From Arthrobacter wenxiniae (GTDB taxonomy: Bacteria > Actinomycetota > Actinomycetes > Actinomycetales > Micrococcaceae), in contig NZ_JAAMFM010000004.1 in NCBI RefSeq assembly GCF_013376105.1, forward strand, positions 1 to 64,000: 64,000 nucleotides of DNA. Direction: 5' to 3'. The notes beneath the pieces are model-generated. The model was not told the DNA's origin. It saw only the letters and a program-made list of their open reading frames with translations, and did not search any database. Position 1 is the first letter of the stretch. Each line of letters opens with the position of its first letter. Positions 42,954-51,059 of the stretch are shown one piece after another. The position numbers and the translations under genes are program-made.

Positions 42954-44087
42954 ATGCCCCATTCCTTCCGCACCACATCCGCAATTGACGAAGCCAACGC
43001 CGAGGCCCCAACGACCAGGGGTGTCCATTTGGGCGCCGCCGCTGCGCCCACACCGGACAGCAGGGCATCCCTCAACGAGCTTCATGCCGCGGCCCGGGAC
43101 TGCCGCGGCGAAGTCGAGTCGATACTTGGCCTTGCCCGCGAACTTGGCGGACGACTGCCGCTCCCCCAGCAGGGACGGACATTTGAGCTGTGGGAGTCGC
43201 TCGCAACATTGGGTGCCGCTGACCTCACCGCGGCGCGCATCATCGAGCCACATTTGGACGCAGTGGCCATTCTCAACCAGGCCGGCCAGGCGGGTTTGCA
43301 GGCAGCGGACTCCACGTGGGGCGTATTCGCCGCACAGGGGCCCGGACAGCAGCTGCTCGCAACCCAGGCGGGCAGCGGCTGGCGGCTGGACGGCGACAAG
43401 CCGTGGTGCTCGCTGGCAGGGGACCTGAGCAATGCGCTCGTCACCGCGAGAACAGATCTGGGCATGCGGCTGTTTGCCGTCGACCTGCGCAGTCCCGGGA
43501 TCTCAATCTCCCAACGCCCGTGGACGGCATTGGGACTGCCGTCCGTGCCCAGCCAGGGGCTGTCGCTGGTGAATGTGCCGGCAGTGCCGGTGGGCGGTCC
43601 CGACTGGTATGTGCAGCGGCCGGGATTCTCGTGGGGCGGGATCGGCGTTGCGGCCATTTGGCATGGTGCGGCCACCGCCGTCGCCAGGCGCCTGTACGAT
43701 CATTGCCGCTTGCGGAAACCGGATCAAATTGCACTTTGGCACCTCGGCTGTGCCGACCAGGCACTTTGGGCAGGCCGCTGCGCGTTTCAGGCGGCGGCCG
43801 TCGTGGCTGAGCGTGGCCGCGGCACGTCGGACGACGACGGACCGCAACCGGCCATCGTCGCAGGACGCGTCCGGGCAACCGTGGTGGCGGCGGCCGAGAA
43901 GGTGCTCTCGGTCGCGGCGCACGGCATGGGGCCCGAACCCCTCGCGTTCGAACCGGAACATGTCCAGCGCGTGGCGGACCTGGAACTCTACCTCCGCCAA
44001 GACCACGGCGAACGTTCACTCTCATCGCACGGCGCCGCCATCCTCGCAGCCGCCACGGGGCCGGGCGCCGGGGCAGCGCCATGGTAG
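42954..44087 (+). CDS. Acyl-CoA-dehydrogenase-fold protein (short, possibly atypical)
   Basis: A 377-residue protein with the order of an acyl-CoA dehydrogenase: N-terminal helices (SILGLARELGGRLPLPQQGRTFELWESLATLG), a beta domain with WRLDGDKPWCSLAGDLSNALVTART and C-terminal helices ending in the ACAD-like HGAAILAAA. The region that would carry the catalytic Glu is not obvious, and the usual R-rich flavin motifs are weak, so activity is uncertain. Its stop overlaps the PIG-L/methyltransferase start by 7 bp. It begins the conserved-looking trio. Confidence 0.78.
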   Translation: MPHSFRTTSAIDEANAEAPTTRGVHLGAAAAPTPDSRASLNELHAAARDCRGEVESILGLARELGGRLPLPQQGRTFELWESLATLGAADLTAARIIEPHLDAVAILNQAGQAGLQAADSTWGVFAAQGPGQQLLATQAGSGWRLDGDKPWCSLAGDLSNALVTARTDLGMRLFAVDLRSPGISISQRPWTALGLPSVPSQGLSLVNVPAVPVGGPDWYVQRPGFSWGGIGVAAIWHGAATAVARRLYDHCRLRKPDQIALWHLGCADQALWAGRCAFQAAAVVAERGRGTSDDDGPQPAIVAGRVRATVVAAAEKVLSVAAHGMGPEPLAFEPEHVQRVADLELYLRQDHGERSLSSHGAAILAAATGPGAGAAPW

Positions 44088-45442
44088 CGTTCACCCACAG
44101 CCAGCAGACAACGGCTGAAAGCGACTGGCTCCGCAGCCCGCGCATTGCCGGCATGCTGGAGCTGTGCATTGACTGGGCGGCCATTGGGAAGCTGGTGGTG
44201 GTCGCGGCGCACCCGGACGATGAAACGCTCGGCGCGGCGGGGCTTATCCAACGGGCCGCGCAGCACGGCGTGCCCGTCGAGGTGCTGGTCGCAACCCTGG
44301 GCGAGAAATCGCACCCCCACTCCCCCACACACACGCCCGGGGACCTTGCTGCCATTCGCGCCGCGGAGCTTCGCCGCGCGCTCAAGCTTCTTGCGCCCGA
44401 TGCAGTCCACAGGGTCCTGGGCCTGCCCGACGGCGGGCTGCACACCCTCGCGCAGGAACTCAAACAGGAAATTGCCGCCGCCGCAGCACGCAACAGCCAC
44501 AGGTCCTTGGTGGTTGCGCCCTGGTCCAGGGACGGGCACACGGACCACGACGCGGCCGGGTCTGCAGCCTCGGAGGCCGTGAGGTCGACGGACAGCCTCT
44601 TTCTGGAGTATCCGATCTGGCTGTGGCACTGGGGTTCCCCCAACCATGGGCAGGTCCCCTGGCCGGCGCTGCGAAAACTGAACTTGAGCACGCAGGAGCA
44701 GAGGGCGAAGGCAGCGGCCATTTCGAGCCATGCGAGCCAGGTCTTGCCCCTGTCGGCCGCCGCCGGGGACGAGGCACTCCTTTCCGCCGCCCTCCTGTCT
44801 CATTTCAACCGCGGCTTTGAAACCTTCATCGACGCGGCGGGACAATTCGCGCCCCGGGGAACTGCGCAGCCCGGGTGGCTGCAAACTCAGTTCGACGCCA
44901 TCCACAACGCCGGAGCCGAACCCTGGGACCCGGATTCCTGGTACGAAAAGCGCAAGCGCTCGCTGCTGTTGGGCGCACTCCCCCGCGCACATTTCGAGTC
45001 GGTGGTTGAACTGGGCTGCTCGACCGGCGCGCTGGCGGCGGAGCTGGCGGCGCGCTCCGCACGGCTTGTGGGTGTCGACGCCAGCGCCGAGGCGGTCAAG
45101 ACGGCAACGAAACGCACGGCGCACGCTGGGAACACCGCCATCCGCCAGGCGCTCCTCCCCGACGAATGGCCAGCGGGACGCTTCGACCTGTTCGTCCTCT
45201 CCGAAATTGGCTACTACTTCTCGGCAACCGAGCTTCGCGCCCTGGTGGGACACATGGCGGAGTCGGCGCTGCCGAATGCGTGTCTGGCCGCCTGCCACTG
45301 GCGCCATCCCATTTCCGGCTGGCCGCTGAACGGCGACGACGTCCACCGGCTTTTGTGCGCCGACGGACGCCTCACGCCCACGGGCACCTACATCGAGCAG
45401 GATTTCCTGCTCGACACCTTCATGGTCCGGGGCGCGACATGA
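44081..45442 (+). CDS. Fused PIG-L deacetylase and SAM-dependent methyltransferase
   Basis: A 453-residue bifunctional protein. Residues 30-265 form a PIG-L/LmbE zinc deacetylase: AAHPDDETLG (Asp46/Asp47 and Glu48) and the distal DGHTDHDA with His153 and His156. The family removes N-acetyl groups from GlcNAc-type sugars, as in mycothiol synthesis. Residues about 285-450 form a NodS-like class I methyltransferase with SVVELGCSTGALAAEL (308-316), GVDAS and FDLFVLSEIGYYFS. ATG 44081 overlaps the upstream stop; the glycosyltransferase start overlaps its own stop by 4 bp (ATGA). Confidence 0.88.
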   Translation: MVAFTHSQQTTAESDWLRSPRIAGMLELCIDWAAIGKLVVVAAHPDDETLGAAGLIQRAAQHGVPVEVLVATLGEKSHPHSPTHTPGDLAAIRAAELRRALKLLAPDAVHRVLGLPDGGLHTLAQELKQEIAAAAARNSHRSLVVAPWSRDGHTDHDAAGSAASEAVRSTDSLFLEYPIWLWHWGSPNHGQVPWPALRKLNLSTQEQRAKAAAISSHASQVLPLSAAAGDEALLSAALLSHFNRGFETFIDAAGQFAPRGTAQPGWLQTQFDAIHNAGAEPWDPDSWYEKRKRSLLLGALPRAHFESVVELGCSTGALAAELAARSARLVGVDASAEAVKTATKRTAHAGNTAIRQALLPDEWPAGRFDLFVLSEIGYYFSATELRALVGHMAESALPNACLAACHWRHPISGWPLNGDDVHRLLCADGRLTPTGTYIEQDFLLDTFMVRGAT

Positions 45443-46179
45443 CCACGCACATCGGCGAGATTGCCGTCGTCGTGCCCTCCAGGAACGAAGCCGAACTGCT
45501 GCCGCACGCGCTCCGCGCACTGGCCGCCGCCATGGCCCACTTCGCCCGGACAGGGCCCCCCGTTCCGACGTCCCTCACCGTCGTCCTGGACTGCACCAGC
45601 GACGACTCCGCACAAATCATGGCCGAACATCCATGGGCAAACATCAAGCGCGTTTCTGCCGGCAGGGTGGGTGCGGCCCGGAACGCGGGAGTCTCAGCGG
45701 CGGCGTCACTGGCAAAGGTGCCGCCGACGCAGCTGTGGATCGCCAACACGGATGCGGACAGCATGGTGCCGTCCAACTGGCTGGAGCGTCACTACGCGCT
45801 TGCCATGAACGGCGCACACGTGCTGGCCGGCACGGTTGAACCAGTGCCCACGGATCTGGGCGCGGCTGCGTTGGCGCGGTGGTTCGACTGCCATGACCTG
45901 CGCGAAGGCCACTCCCACGTCCACGGCGCCAACCTGGGGTTCCGGGCCGATGTGTTTTCGAAGCTGGGCGGATTCAGCGACCAATCCCTCCATGAAGACC
46001 GCGACTTCGTGGCCAAGGCCCGCGCCCATGGCTATGCCGTTGCGGCAACAGATTCCTGCCGCGTCAGCACATCCGGCCGCCTCCATGGACGCCTCGCTGG
46101 GGGCTTCGCGGACTTCCTGGCGCGGCTGGACGGCGGGGAGTGCGCGGGGGCTCCGGCGCAGTCGCCTACAGCGGGTTAG
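45439..46179 (+). CDS. Family 2 glycosyltransferase of the PIG-L/methyltransferase cluster
   Basis: A 246-residue GT-A enzyme. IAVVVPSRNEAELLPHALRAL starts the fold, TVVLDCTSDDSA is the nucleotide-sugar strand, QLWIANTDADSMVPSNWL includes the DxD, and EDRDFVAKARAHGYAV carries the base-region acid. There is no membrane segment, so it is cytosolic and transfers to a soluble or peripheral acceptor. ATG 45439 overlaps the PIG-L/methyltransferase stop. Its 3' end touches the topoisomerase remnant on the other strand. Confidence 0.87.
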   Translation: MTTHIGEIAVVVPSRNEAELLPHALRALAAAMAHFARTGPPVPTSLTVVLDCTSDDSAQIMAEHPWANIKRVSAGRVGAARNAGVSAAASLAKVPPTQLWIANTDADSMVPSNWLERHYALAMNGAHVLAGTVEPVPTDLGAAALARWFDCHDLREGHSHVHGANLGFRADVFSKLGGFSDQSLHEDRDFVAKARAHGYAVAATDSCRVSTSGRLHGRLAGGFADFLARLDGGECAGAPAQSPTAG

Positions 46180-46816
46180 CTCCGCGCGCCCCGCGGACGA
46201 CGGCGCCCTGCCAGGTGCGGAAGTCCTTCGCGGTGAAACCAGGCCCGGCAACGTCGCCGAGATGGCTGTTGACGTCGGTGTCCAAGACGGCGTCCCAGTG
46301 TTTTCGGCGTCCGGACAGGGACAAATGGCCGATGGCGGGGCTCGACCGGGGGGCTGCGCGGCACGGCACGCAGTGTGGTCTCGCTATATCTCATCCTGGA
46401 TCCGCAGGTCCCAGTCCCGAGCAGATTTCCCGCGAAAGACTGGGCGGAGGACGTCGCCTTGGACGCTGACGTGGCGCGGCCGACGCGCAGCCCCGCCCTG
46501 TCAATGGGGCGGACGCTGGCTGCCAGTGGACGACGGCGGCCATCCTCCTTTTGTTGCACGTCGCGCGTGACGGTTCCGCGGATGCTCGGCAGCCGTTGGG
46601 CAAGGACCGTGATCGGGTGAACTTCCCGCCGTCCCGGAATGCGCGCCGCCGCGCGTGGCAGGTGTATTGGGTGCGTCCGGCCGCGGCCACGCCCGTGGCC
46701 TGGATGTGGACATGGGACTGCGACGCCATCCACACCTCGGACCATGCCGGGGGAAGGGCCGGGCGGCGGATGCGTTGGAGGAGGCGCTCGGAGCCAATGC
46801 GCCGGTGGTTGGCCAA
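46166..46816 (-). pseudogene. Topoisomerase IB remnant
   Basis: The signature order of bacterial topoisomerase IB is visible but split over three frames: RIRRPALPPAWSEVWMASQSHVHIQATG and CHARRRAFRDGGKFTR in one, VLAQRLPSIRGTVTRDVQQ and PIDRAGLRVG in a second, and the catalytic-end VAGPGFTAKDFRTWQGAVV in a third. The N terminus and middle are missing; about 215 codons remain of roughly 340. The catalytic Tyr region is not intact. Confidence 0.8.
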
Positions 46817-46889
46817 GCCATGGGGACGCCGCGCCCCGCGGGATGCCCAGTGGTGCCGCGTGTCCCAAGCGCGACGCGGCGCAGCGCTT

Positions 46890-47372
46890 CGTCCACCTCA
46901 GCGCCTTTTTCTTCGAGGTTCGGGCCGTGGTTCCGGGCGCCCCCTTCATGCCCGGCGAGTCCCCGTCGTCGAGCTTTTCGTCGAGGAGGATGCGAAGCCC
47001 CTGCGCGCTGGCCTTGCCTTTCGTATTTGTTGCGGGGAAGTCCGCTTCGCGCACTTCGTCATCCCCAGGAATGCCCAACAGGAACAGGACCGGCGCGCCC
47101 ACCCGCGGGGCTCCAGCCCGGTCCTTTGCCGCAAGGAACTCTTGGGCACGGCCGTCGGTCAGGACCACCGTGCGATCGCCGAGGCCGTAGGCCTTGTCCA
47201 TGTCGTCATAGTCGATCCTTTTTCCGCAGACCTCACAACGGCGCTGGTAGCGGATGCGGCCGCCGTCGCGGGCCTGATGCAGGCTGACGCCATGATCCCC
47301 GGTGGCACCGCAGGCCTTCACCGCAACGTTGACCAGCCCGAATGCGACTGAACCTGTCCACATTGACCTCAT
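46890..47372 (-). pseudogene. Ku protein remnant with large internal deletion
   Basis: The N terminus MRSMWTGSVAFGLVNVAVKA through RIRYQRRCEVCGKRIDYDDMDKAYGLGDRTVVLTD is a good bacterial Ku start. After about 85 residues it jumps to LFLLGIPGDDEVREADFPA, a block that lies about 120 residues later in intact Ku (about 270-320 residues). Downstream homology fades within 40 residues. No nearby ligD is present. Bacterial Ku binds DNA ends for non-homologous end joining, so this copy is non-functional. Confidence 0.8.
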
Positions 47373-47436
47373 GCACCACGTCAATCACCCCGAAACCTGC
47401 CGTGCCGGAGGATGCCGACGGCGGGCAGGCCGGCGG

Positions 47437-47730
47437 CTAATCGTCCGGGTCGCCCACGACACCGAGCCCGGCCGGACCAGGCGGATGTCCGCCGGCCAAA
47501 TCCTCCGGCTGCACATCCAATGCGTCCATGTCCCGCACAACACCTTGCCCGGCCGGACCGGGCGGGTGTCCGCCGGCCAAATCCTCCGGCTGCACGTCCA
47601 GTTCGCCCAGCAGCCCGGATTCCCGGTCGGTGTCAACGATCGGCGGCAACTCGGTCCCGGCCCTGACGGCCTTGTCGTGGGCTCCGCGGTTATTCAGGTA
47701 GTCAACGATCAATTGCCTGTCAATCTCCAT
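47437..47730 (-). CDS. Small protein with 27-residue tandem repeat
   Basis: A 97-residue protein. The N-terminal 45 residues (MEIDRQLIVDYLNNRGAHDKAVRAGTELPPIVDTDRE followed by SGLLGELDVQPEDLAGG) resemble small actinobacterial proteins of about 60 residues that end after the PEDL-like block. Here the block LDVQPEDLAGGHPPGPAG is repeated once, so the C terminus is an extension. ATG 47730 follows GAAGGGAAC. Function unknown. It is near the CsbD gene. Confidence 0.68.
   Translation of the reverse strand: MEIDRQLIVDYLNNRGAHDKAVRAGTELPPIVDTDRESGLLGELDVQPEDLAGGHPPGPAGQGVVRDMDALDVQPEDLAGGHPPGPAGLGVVGDPDD
47466..47600. repeat. 81-bp-period tandem repeat in the small 97-residue gene
   Basis: Copies at 47466-47519 and 47547-47600 share a perfect 29-mer beginning TGTCCGCCGGCCAAATCCTC, at 47486-47514 and 47567-47595. 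They encode the repeated LDVQPEDLAGGHPPGPAG. Confidence 0.85.
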
Positions 47731-47786
47731 GTTCCCTTCCCCGCCTTCGTTTTCTGCCCTCAGCCCGTCCTGCCCGTGTGCCCGGC

Positions 47787-48014
47787 CTACCCCCGGGTGA
47801 CCCTGCTACCTTCGGTGTCGTCGGAGCGCCGCTTGTCGGCATCCTCATGGAGGTGCGCCTTGACGTCGGCGACCTTGTCCTTCACGGCACCCTTGACTTG
47901 ATCCGCCTTGCCCTCAACCACCATGGACTTGTCGTCGGTTGCCTTGCCCACAGTCTCCTTGGCCTGATCCTTGACCTTGTCCTTGGCCGCATCAAATTTA
48001 TCTCCCAGACCCAT
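47787..48014 (-). CDS. CsbD family stress protein
   Basis: A 75-residue hydrophilic, lysine- and aspartate-rich protein: MGLGDKFDAAKDKVKDQAKETVGKATDDKSMVVEGKADQVKGAVKDKVADVK is the CsbD core. Relatives are general-stress proteins controlled by SigB in Bacillus. AGGAGG lies 7 nt before ATG 48014. The gene is intact. A longer frame to 48548 has no support. Confidence 0.9.
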   Translation of the reverse strand: MGLGDKFDAAKDKVKDQAKETVGKATDDKSMVVEGKADQVKGAVKDKVADVKAHLHEDADKRRSDDTEGSRVTRG

Positions 48015-48399
48015 GACAGTCCTCCTGACGTTGTGCCGTTGGTTACTCGAGCCTACGCCCGTTGAACCAGACAAAACAGGGTCTGGTGGCGCGCTGTCAA
48101 GCCATCGAGAATGCACGGCGACGCCACGGCGGAGTTTGCCCGGCAGCAGGACGCCGGTGGATCGGTGCAACCGGTCTTGGGGAGTGGCCGGCCAGACACG
48201 TCGTTGCCACGGCCTGCCGCCGGATGGTGGCTCGAGGATTCGTTCCTGCCGGTGACCGTCGGAAGTGAGGCCGAGGCATTGGGCATGCCGAAGTGCCGCG
48301 CCCGGCAACTCAGGCCCCGGCGTCACATGAGCAGTCCACGACGGAGTCCGGAACGTGGCGATAAGTGCCCGACACGGCAACGCGAACATCAAACGGGTC
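48015..48399. other. Spacer upstream of the CsbD gene
   Basis: I see no convincing gene. The region runs up to the hairpin cluster at 48400-48460 and presumably carries the CsbD promoter. Short possible ORFs lack ribosome-binding sites. Confidence 0.4.
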
Positions 48400-48460
48400 C
48401 CTTGCGATCTGTCGCAAGGATCGGCTGCCGATCCCGGGCGATTAGAGCGAAATCGCCCGG
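48400..48460 (-). terminator. Three consecutive hairpins at the end of the GAF-ANTAR gene
   Basis: In plus-strand order: CCTTGCGA/TCGCAAGG (48400-48419, loop 4), GGATCGGC/GCCGATCC (48418-48434, loop 1) and CCGGGCGATT/AATCGCCCGG (48434-48460, loop 7). The last one includes the GAF-ANTAR stop codon at 48442-48444. They lie downstream on the minus strand and could be terminators or RNA-processing structures. Confidence 0.7.
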
Positions 48461-49155
48461 TTAATGACGTTTTCAGCCACTTTCGACAGCGGCGTGCGGT
48501 GGGCGCGGGCATGGTTGCGCAGGCGGCGGAAGGCTTCGTCCATGTCAACGTTGCTGGTGAACGCGATCACGCCCTTGGCCTGTTCGATCAGGATGCGGCT
48601 GTTGAGGGCGTGCTGAAGTTGTTCATTGAGGATCGTGCTCTCACGAACAGCGCGTTCCTGCAGGATGCTGATGGTCGCGACGTCTGCCAAGGCCTGGCCG
48701 ATGGCCGAATCCTCGCTGTTGAGTTCCCCGGTGTCGCTCCGAAACATGTTCAGGGCCCCGATGGTCTGACCGCGGACCCGCATGGGAATGGCGTGCACGG
48801 AACGAAAACCCTGGGACAGCGCCGCGGGAGCAAACACTGGCCACCGCTCAACGGTGGTCGCAATGTCGGCGATGCTGACAGTCGCCCCGCTGTTGTAACA
48901 GTCCACACACGGACCGGCACCGGCCGCGCTCTGCAGGGATTCCACGAGCTGGCTCTCTTCGCTGGTGGACGCCAGAACCTGCAGGATACCGTCGGAATCC
49001 GCCAAGAGGAGTCCCGCAGCTGAGGCGTCGAGCAGGAGCACTGATTCTGTCGCCAGGACATGCAACAGGTCGACCACGTCAAATTCACCCACCAGTGAAT
49101 TCGCCAGCCGGACAAACGATGCACTCACCAAGGAGGCACGCGTCGATACTCCCAT
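48442..49155 (-). CDS. GAF and ANTAR domain-containing regulator
   Basis: A 237-residue cytoplasmic protein. A GAF sensor domain (LANSLVGEFDVVDLLHVLATESVLLLDASAAGLLLAD) occupies about residues 14-165. The C-terminal ANTAR domain (ESTILNEQLQHALNSRILIEQAKGVIAFTSNVDMDEAFRRLRNHARAHRTPLSKVAENVI) binds two-hairpin RNA antiterminators. The ATG at 49155 has a TATAAT box 6 nt upstream, suggesting leaderless transcription. It is next to a second GAF-ANTAR gene in the same direction. Confidence 0.9.
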   Translation of the reverse strand: MGVSTRASLVSASFVRLANSLVGEFDVVDLLHVLATESVLLLDASAAGLLLADSDGILQVLASTSEESQLVESLQSAAGAGPCVDCYNSGATVSIADIATTVERWPVFAPAALSQGFRSVHAIPMRVRGQTIGALNMFRSDTGELNSEDSAIGQALADVATISILQERAVRESTILNEQLQHALNSRILIEQAKGVIAFTSNVDMDEAFRRLRNHARAHRTPLSKVAENVINRAISL

Positions 49156-49161
49156 GCACAA

Positions 49162-49167
49162 ATTATA
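49162..49167 (-). promoter_or_regulatory. TATAAT -10 box of a leaderless GAF-ANTAR transcript
   Basis: A perfect TATAAT on the minus strand ends 6 nt before ATG 49155. In actinobacteria such spacing puts the transcription start at or next to the A of ATG. A convincing -35 is not visible, and no Shine-Dalgarno sequence intervenes at the right distance. Confidence 0.55.
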
Positions 49168-49219
49168 CCCTTGTCGGCTCCCGGACGTGATGCCCGCGAG
49201 TGCGTCGTCTTGAGGCGCC

Positions 49220-49888
49220 CTACGTGAAGTCAAGGGTTCGGGCGACGACGTCGCGGGCCACGTCGCGTACGCTGCGTCCCTGGGCGAAGGCATGTGCCCT
49301 GAGCATCAGGAGTGCGTCGGTGGCGGAGACGCCGGCCTGTGCCAGGATCATGCCCGTGGCCTGATGTATCTCCCTCCGGGACCTCGGGGAATCATTCATC
49401 CCGGACGACGAGCCGCTGCTCCCGTTGAATGTCAGTACCTGACTGAGCAGGGCCCATGCCCCCTTTTGTGCCAGAACGGCTGCCATCGCGAGTTCTTCAC
49501 GACTCAGGGCCCCCGGTGCCACGCGATGGAGCTCGATGACCCCAACATCGAGCGCGCCGACCATCAGTGGGAATACGAAGACTGCCCGGGCATCGGTCTG
49601 CCGGAACGCCTGTCCGAAAATCGGCCACAATTCCTGTGTGCCGTCATGTGAATCGGGCACGAGGACTGGCCGTCGGGTACGGACGGCTTCCCAGCGGGGG
49701 CCCTCGCCGAGGTCGAACTGCAGTTCATCGAGCTGGGCTGCCAACTTGTCGCTGGCGTACAGGTGGGTCTCGGACGGGGTCGCGCCAAAAAGTGACACCG
49801 CGGCCCCGTCGATTGGCAGGGCGTCCGCGAAACTGTCACATATCCGCTTGGCGGTTGCCCCCATTTCGGGGGAAACCTTCTCGGCCAT
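49220..49888 (-). CDS. GAF and ANTAR domain-containing regulator, second copy
   Basis: A 222-residue protein with a GAF domain (ICDSFADALPIDGAAVSLFGATPSETHLYASD to VIELHRVAPGALSREEL). The ANTAR-like tail is SRREIHQATGMILAQAGVSATDALLMLRAHAFAQGRSVRDVARDVVARTLDF. It differs from the 237-residue neighbour and is not a recent duplicate. ATG 49888 follows GGTGGACC; frames to 49969 would add a leader lacking similarity. The 64-bp spacer to the next gene contains that gene's own TATAAT, so they may be transcribed separately. Confidence 0.9.
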   Translation of the reverse strand: MAEKVSPEMGATAKRICDSFADALPIDGAAVSLFGATPSETHLYASDKLAAQLDELQFDLGEGPRWEAVRTRRPVLVPDSHDGTQELWPIFGQAFRQTDARAVFVFPLMVGALDVGVIELHRVAPGALSREELAMAAVLAQKGAWALLSQVLTFNGSSGSSSGMNDSPRSRREIHQATGMILAQAGVSATDALLMLRAHAFAQGRSVRDVARDVVARTLDFT

Positions 49889-50190
49889 GGTCCACCTGCC
49901 CCTTTCCCCGATGCAGCGGAACCTTCCGTGCCGCCGCATTGTCCCCAGCAGTATGACGTTGGGCAGCATAACGCCGGTCCCCTAATTCTATACGCGGCTC
50001 CCGGCAACCGCTCCGAAAGCCGGACGGAGTACCTCGCCGGAAGCTCAACATGCCCTGGGACCGCTTGGGACGGGGCCGTGCGGGGTTTTATGAGCGCTGC
50101 GCTTCTTCCCCATTTTCTTCCCCATTATCTTCCGGACGCTGGCAGCAACGGGGCAGGGAAATCGCAGAAAACCCATGCCTCAAAGCGTCC

Positions 50191-50219
50191 TTGACGGGGC
50201 GATGGTGAGGCAATAGATT
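50191..50219 (+). promoter_or_regulatory. Sigma-70-type promoter candidate TTGACG-17-TAGATT
   Basis: TTGACG at 50191-50196 and TAGATT at 50214-50219 with a 17-bp spacer. It points to the 49-residue ORF at 50283. This is in a spacer otherwise without genes between the GAF-ANTAR genes and the 51060 gene. Confidence 0.5.
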
Positions 50220-50282
50220 GAAAGTGTTGCCCCAGACCCCGGCAGCGTGTGCTTCTGAATTAACACCACCAGGGGACAGATT

Positions 50283-50432
50283 ATGGATAGTTCAGGCAGC
50301 CGTTCAAATACGTCAATTGCGCCGACCCCGCGCCGGGTTCCCCAAATTCATGACGTAATGCCCGGGACCAGCCTTTATCCCGATGACTCGATAGCCAATA
50401 TTAACGCAGTCCGCGAGGTCGCCAAGGCATGA
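50283..50432 (+). CDS. Possible small protein, 49 residues
   Basis: MDSSGSRSNTSIAPTPRRVP followed by a mostly polar tail ending in NAVREVAKA. AGGGGACAG lies before ATG 50283, and a good promoter lies 64 bp upstream. I recognise no family. It may be real or a chance ORF. Confidence 0.35.
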   Translation: MDSSGSRSNTSIAPTPRRVPQIHDVMPGTSLYPDDSIANINAVREVAKA

Positions 50433-51059
50433 GATGACACCGAAGTTCCGGACGGCCGCTATATTGTCGACCTTTTTTCTTGCGGGTCTCGTTGGCTGTC
50501 GGCCGGTGTGGCTCCGCCAATAGTCTGTGTATTTCTTCGTGAGGGAGTTTGGTTTTGGACCACAATTTTCACCCACAAGTATCCGCGGTCAGTTCCGGGC
50601 CCTCGGCCGCTTTCCCCCGCGAGCCTGTCGTGGGGATCCAACACAATGTGTTCCTTTCCCAATTCGAGGCCCATATTTCCCGCCGCATGGCCGGCTACCC
50701 CCGATATGGCACGCGTGGTTCGGCGATGTGGTTGCTGTACACCCGGGCCTCAGCCCGTCCCGGGACGGCCAGCGCTCCCGGGAGGGCCAGCGTGGTTGGT
50801 CGGGACCTCATCCACGCGGTTCTGGTCGATGCAGCCCGGCGGCGTGTGGCCGTGCCTCCGTATTGTCCAGCCGTGCGCAGCTGCATGCGGTCCCATCCGT
50901 TGAATCTGGAGCTTGTGCCACGGGAGTGGCGCGCACGGTTTGGCGCGCACGGCTTAGACTGCCCCCGGGCAGCCAGGAAGTCCCCGCGAACCGGCAACGA
51001 GCGAATGTCAGGAAACGGGCGGGACAGCTGAACCCCGCCGACGTGAGGAGAAGAGTGGG
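50433..51059. other. Spacer with a degraded acetyltransferase, otherwise no gene
   Basis: Less GC-biased than the surroundings in its first 200 bp, with T-runs such as CTTTTTTCTTG. Apart from the GNAT remnant at 50783-50941 I cannot support a gene. Overlapping frames here have no family signal. Confidence 0.4.
50783..50941 (+). pseudogene. Fragment of a YjdJ-type GNAT acetyltransferase
   Basis: In frame with ATG 50549, residues near 80-131 read RDLIHAVLVDAARRRVAVPPYCPAVRSCMRSHPLNLELVPREWRARF. This strongly resembles the C-terminal end of small GNAT-type N-acetyltransferases (coenzyme-A-side helix and the PxCPFVRxWxxxHP block). The N-terminal half of the domain, with the Q/RxxGxG loop, is missing upstream. 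I call it a remnant on pattern recognition. Confidence 0.45.

Noticed and set aside
46176-47384. A single continuous 402-codon gene covering the Ku and topoisomerase remnants
   Set aside because: The open frame is an accident of high GC; it begins with Ku, contains non-family sequence, and ends in a topoisomerase frame, so it is not one protein.
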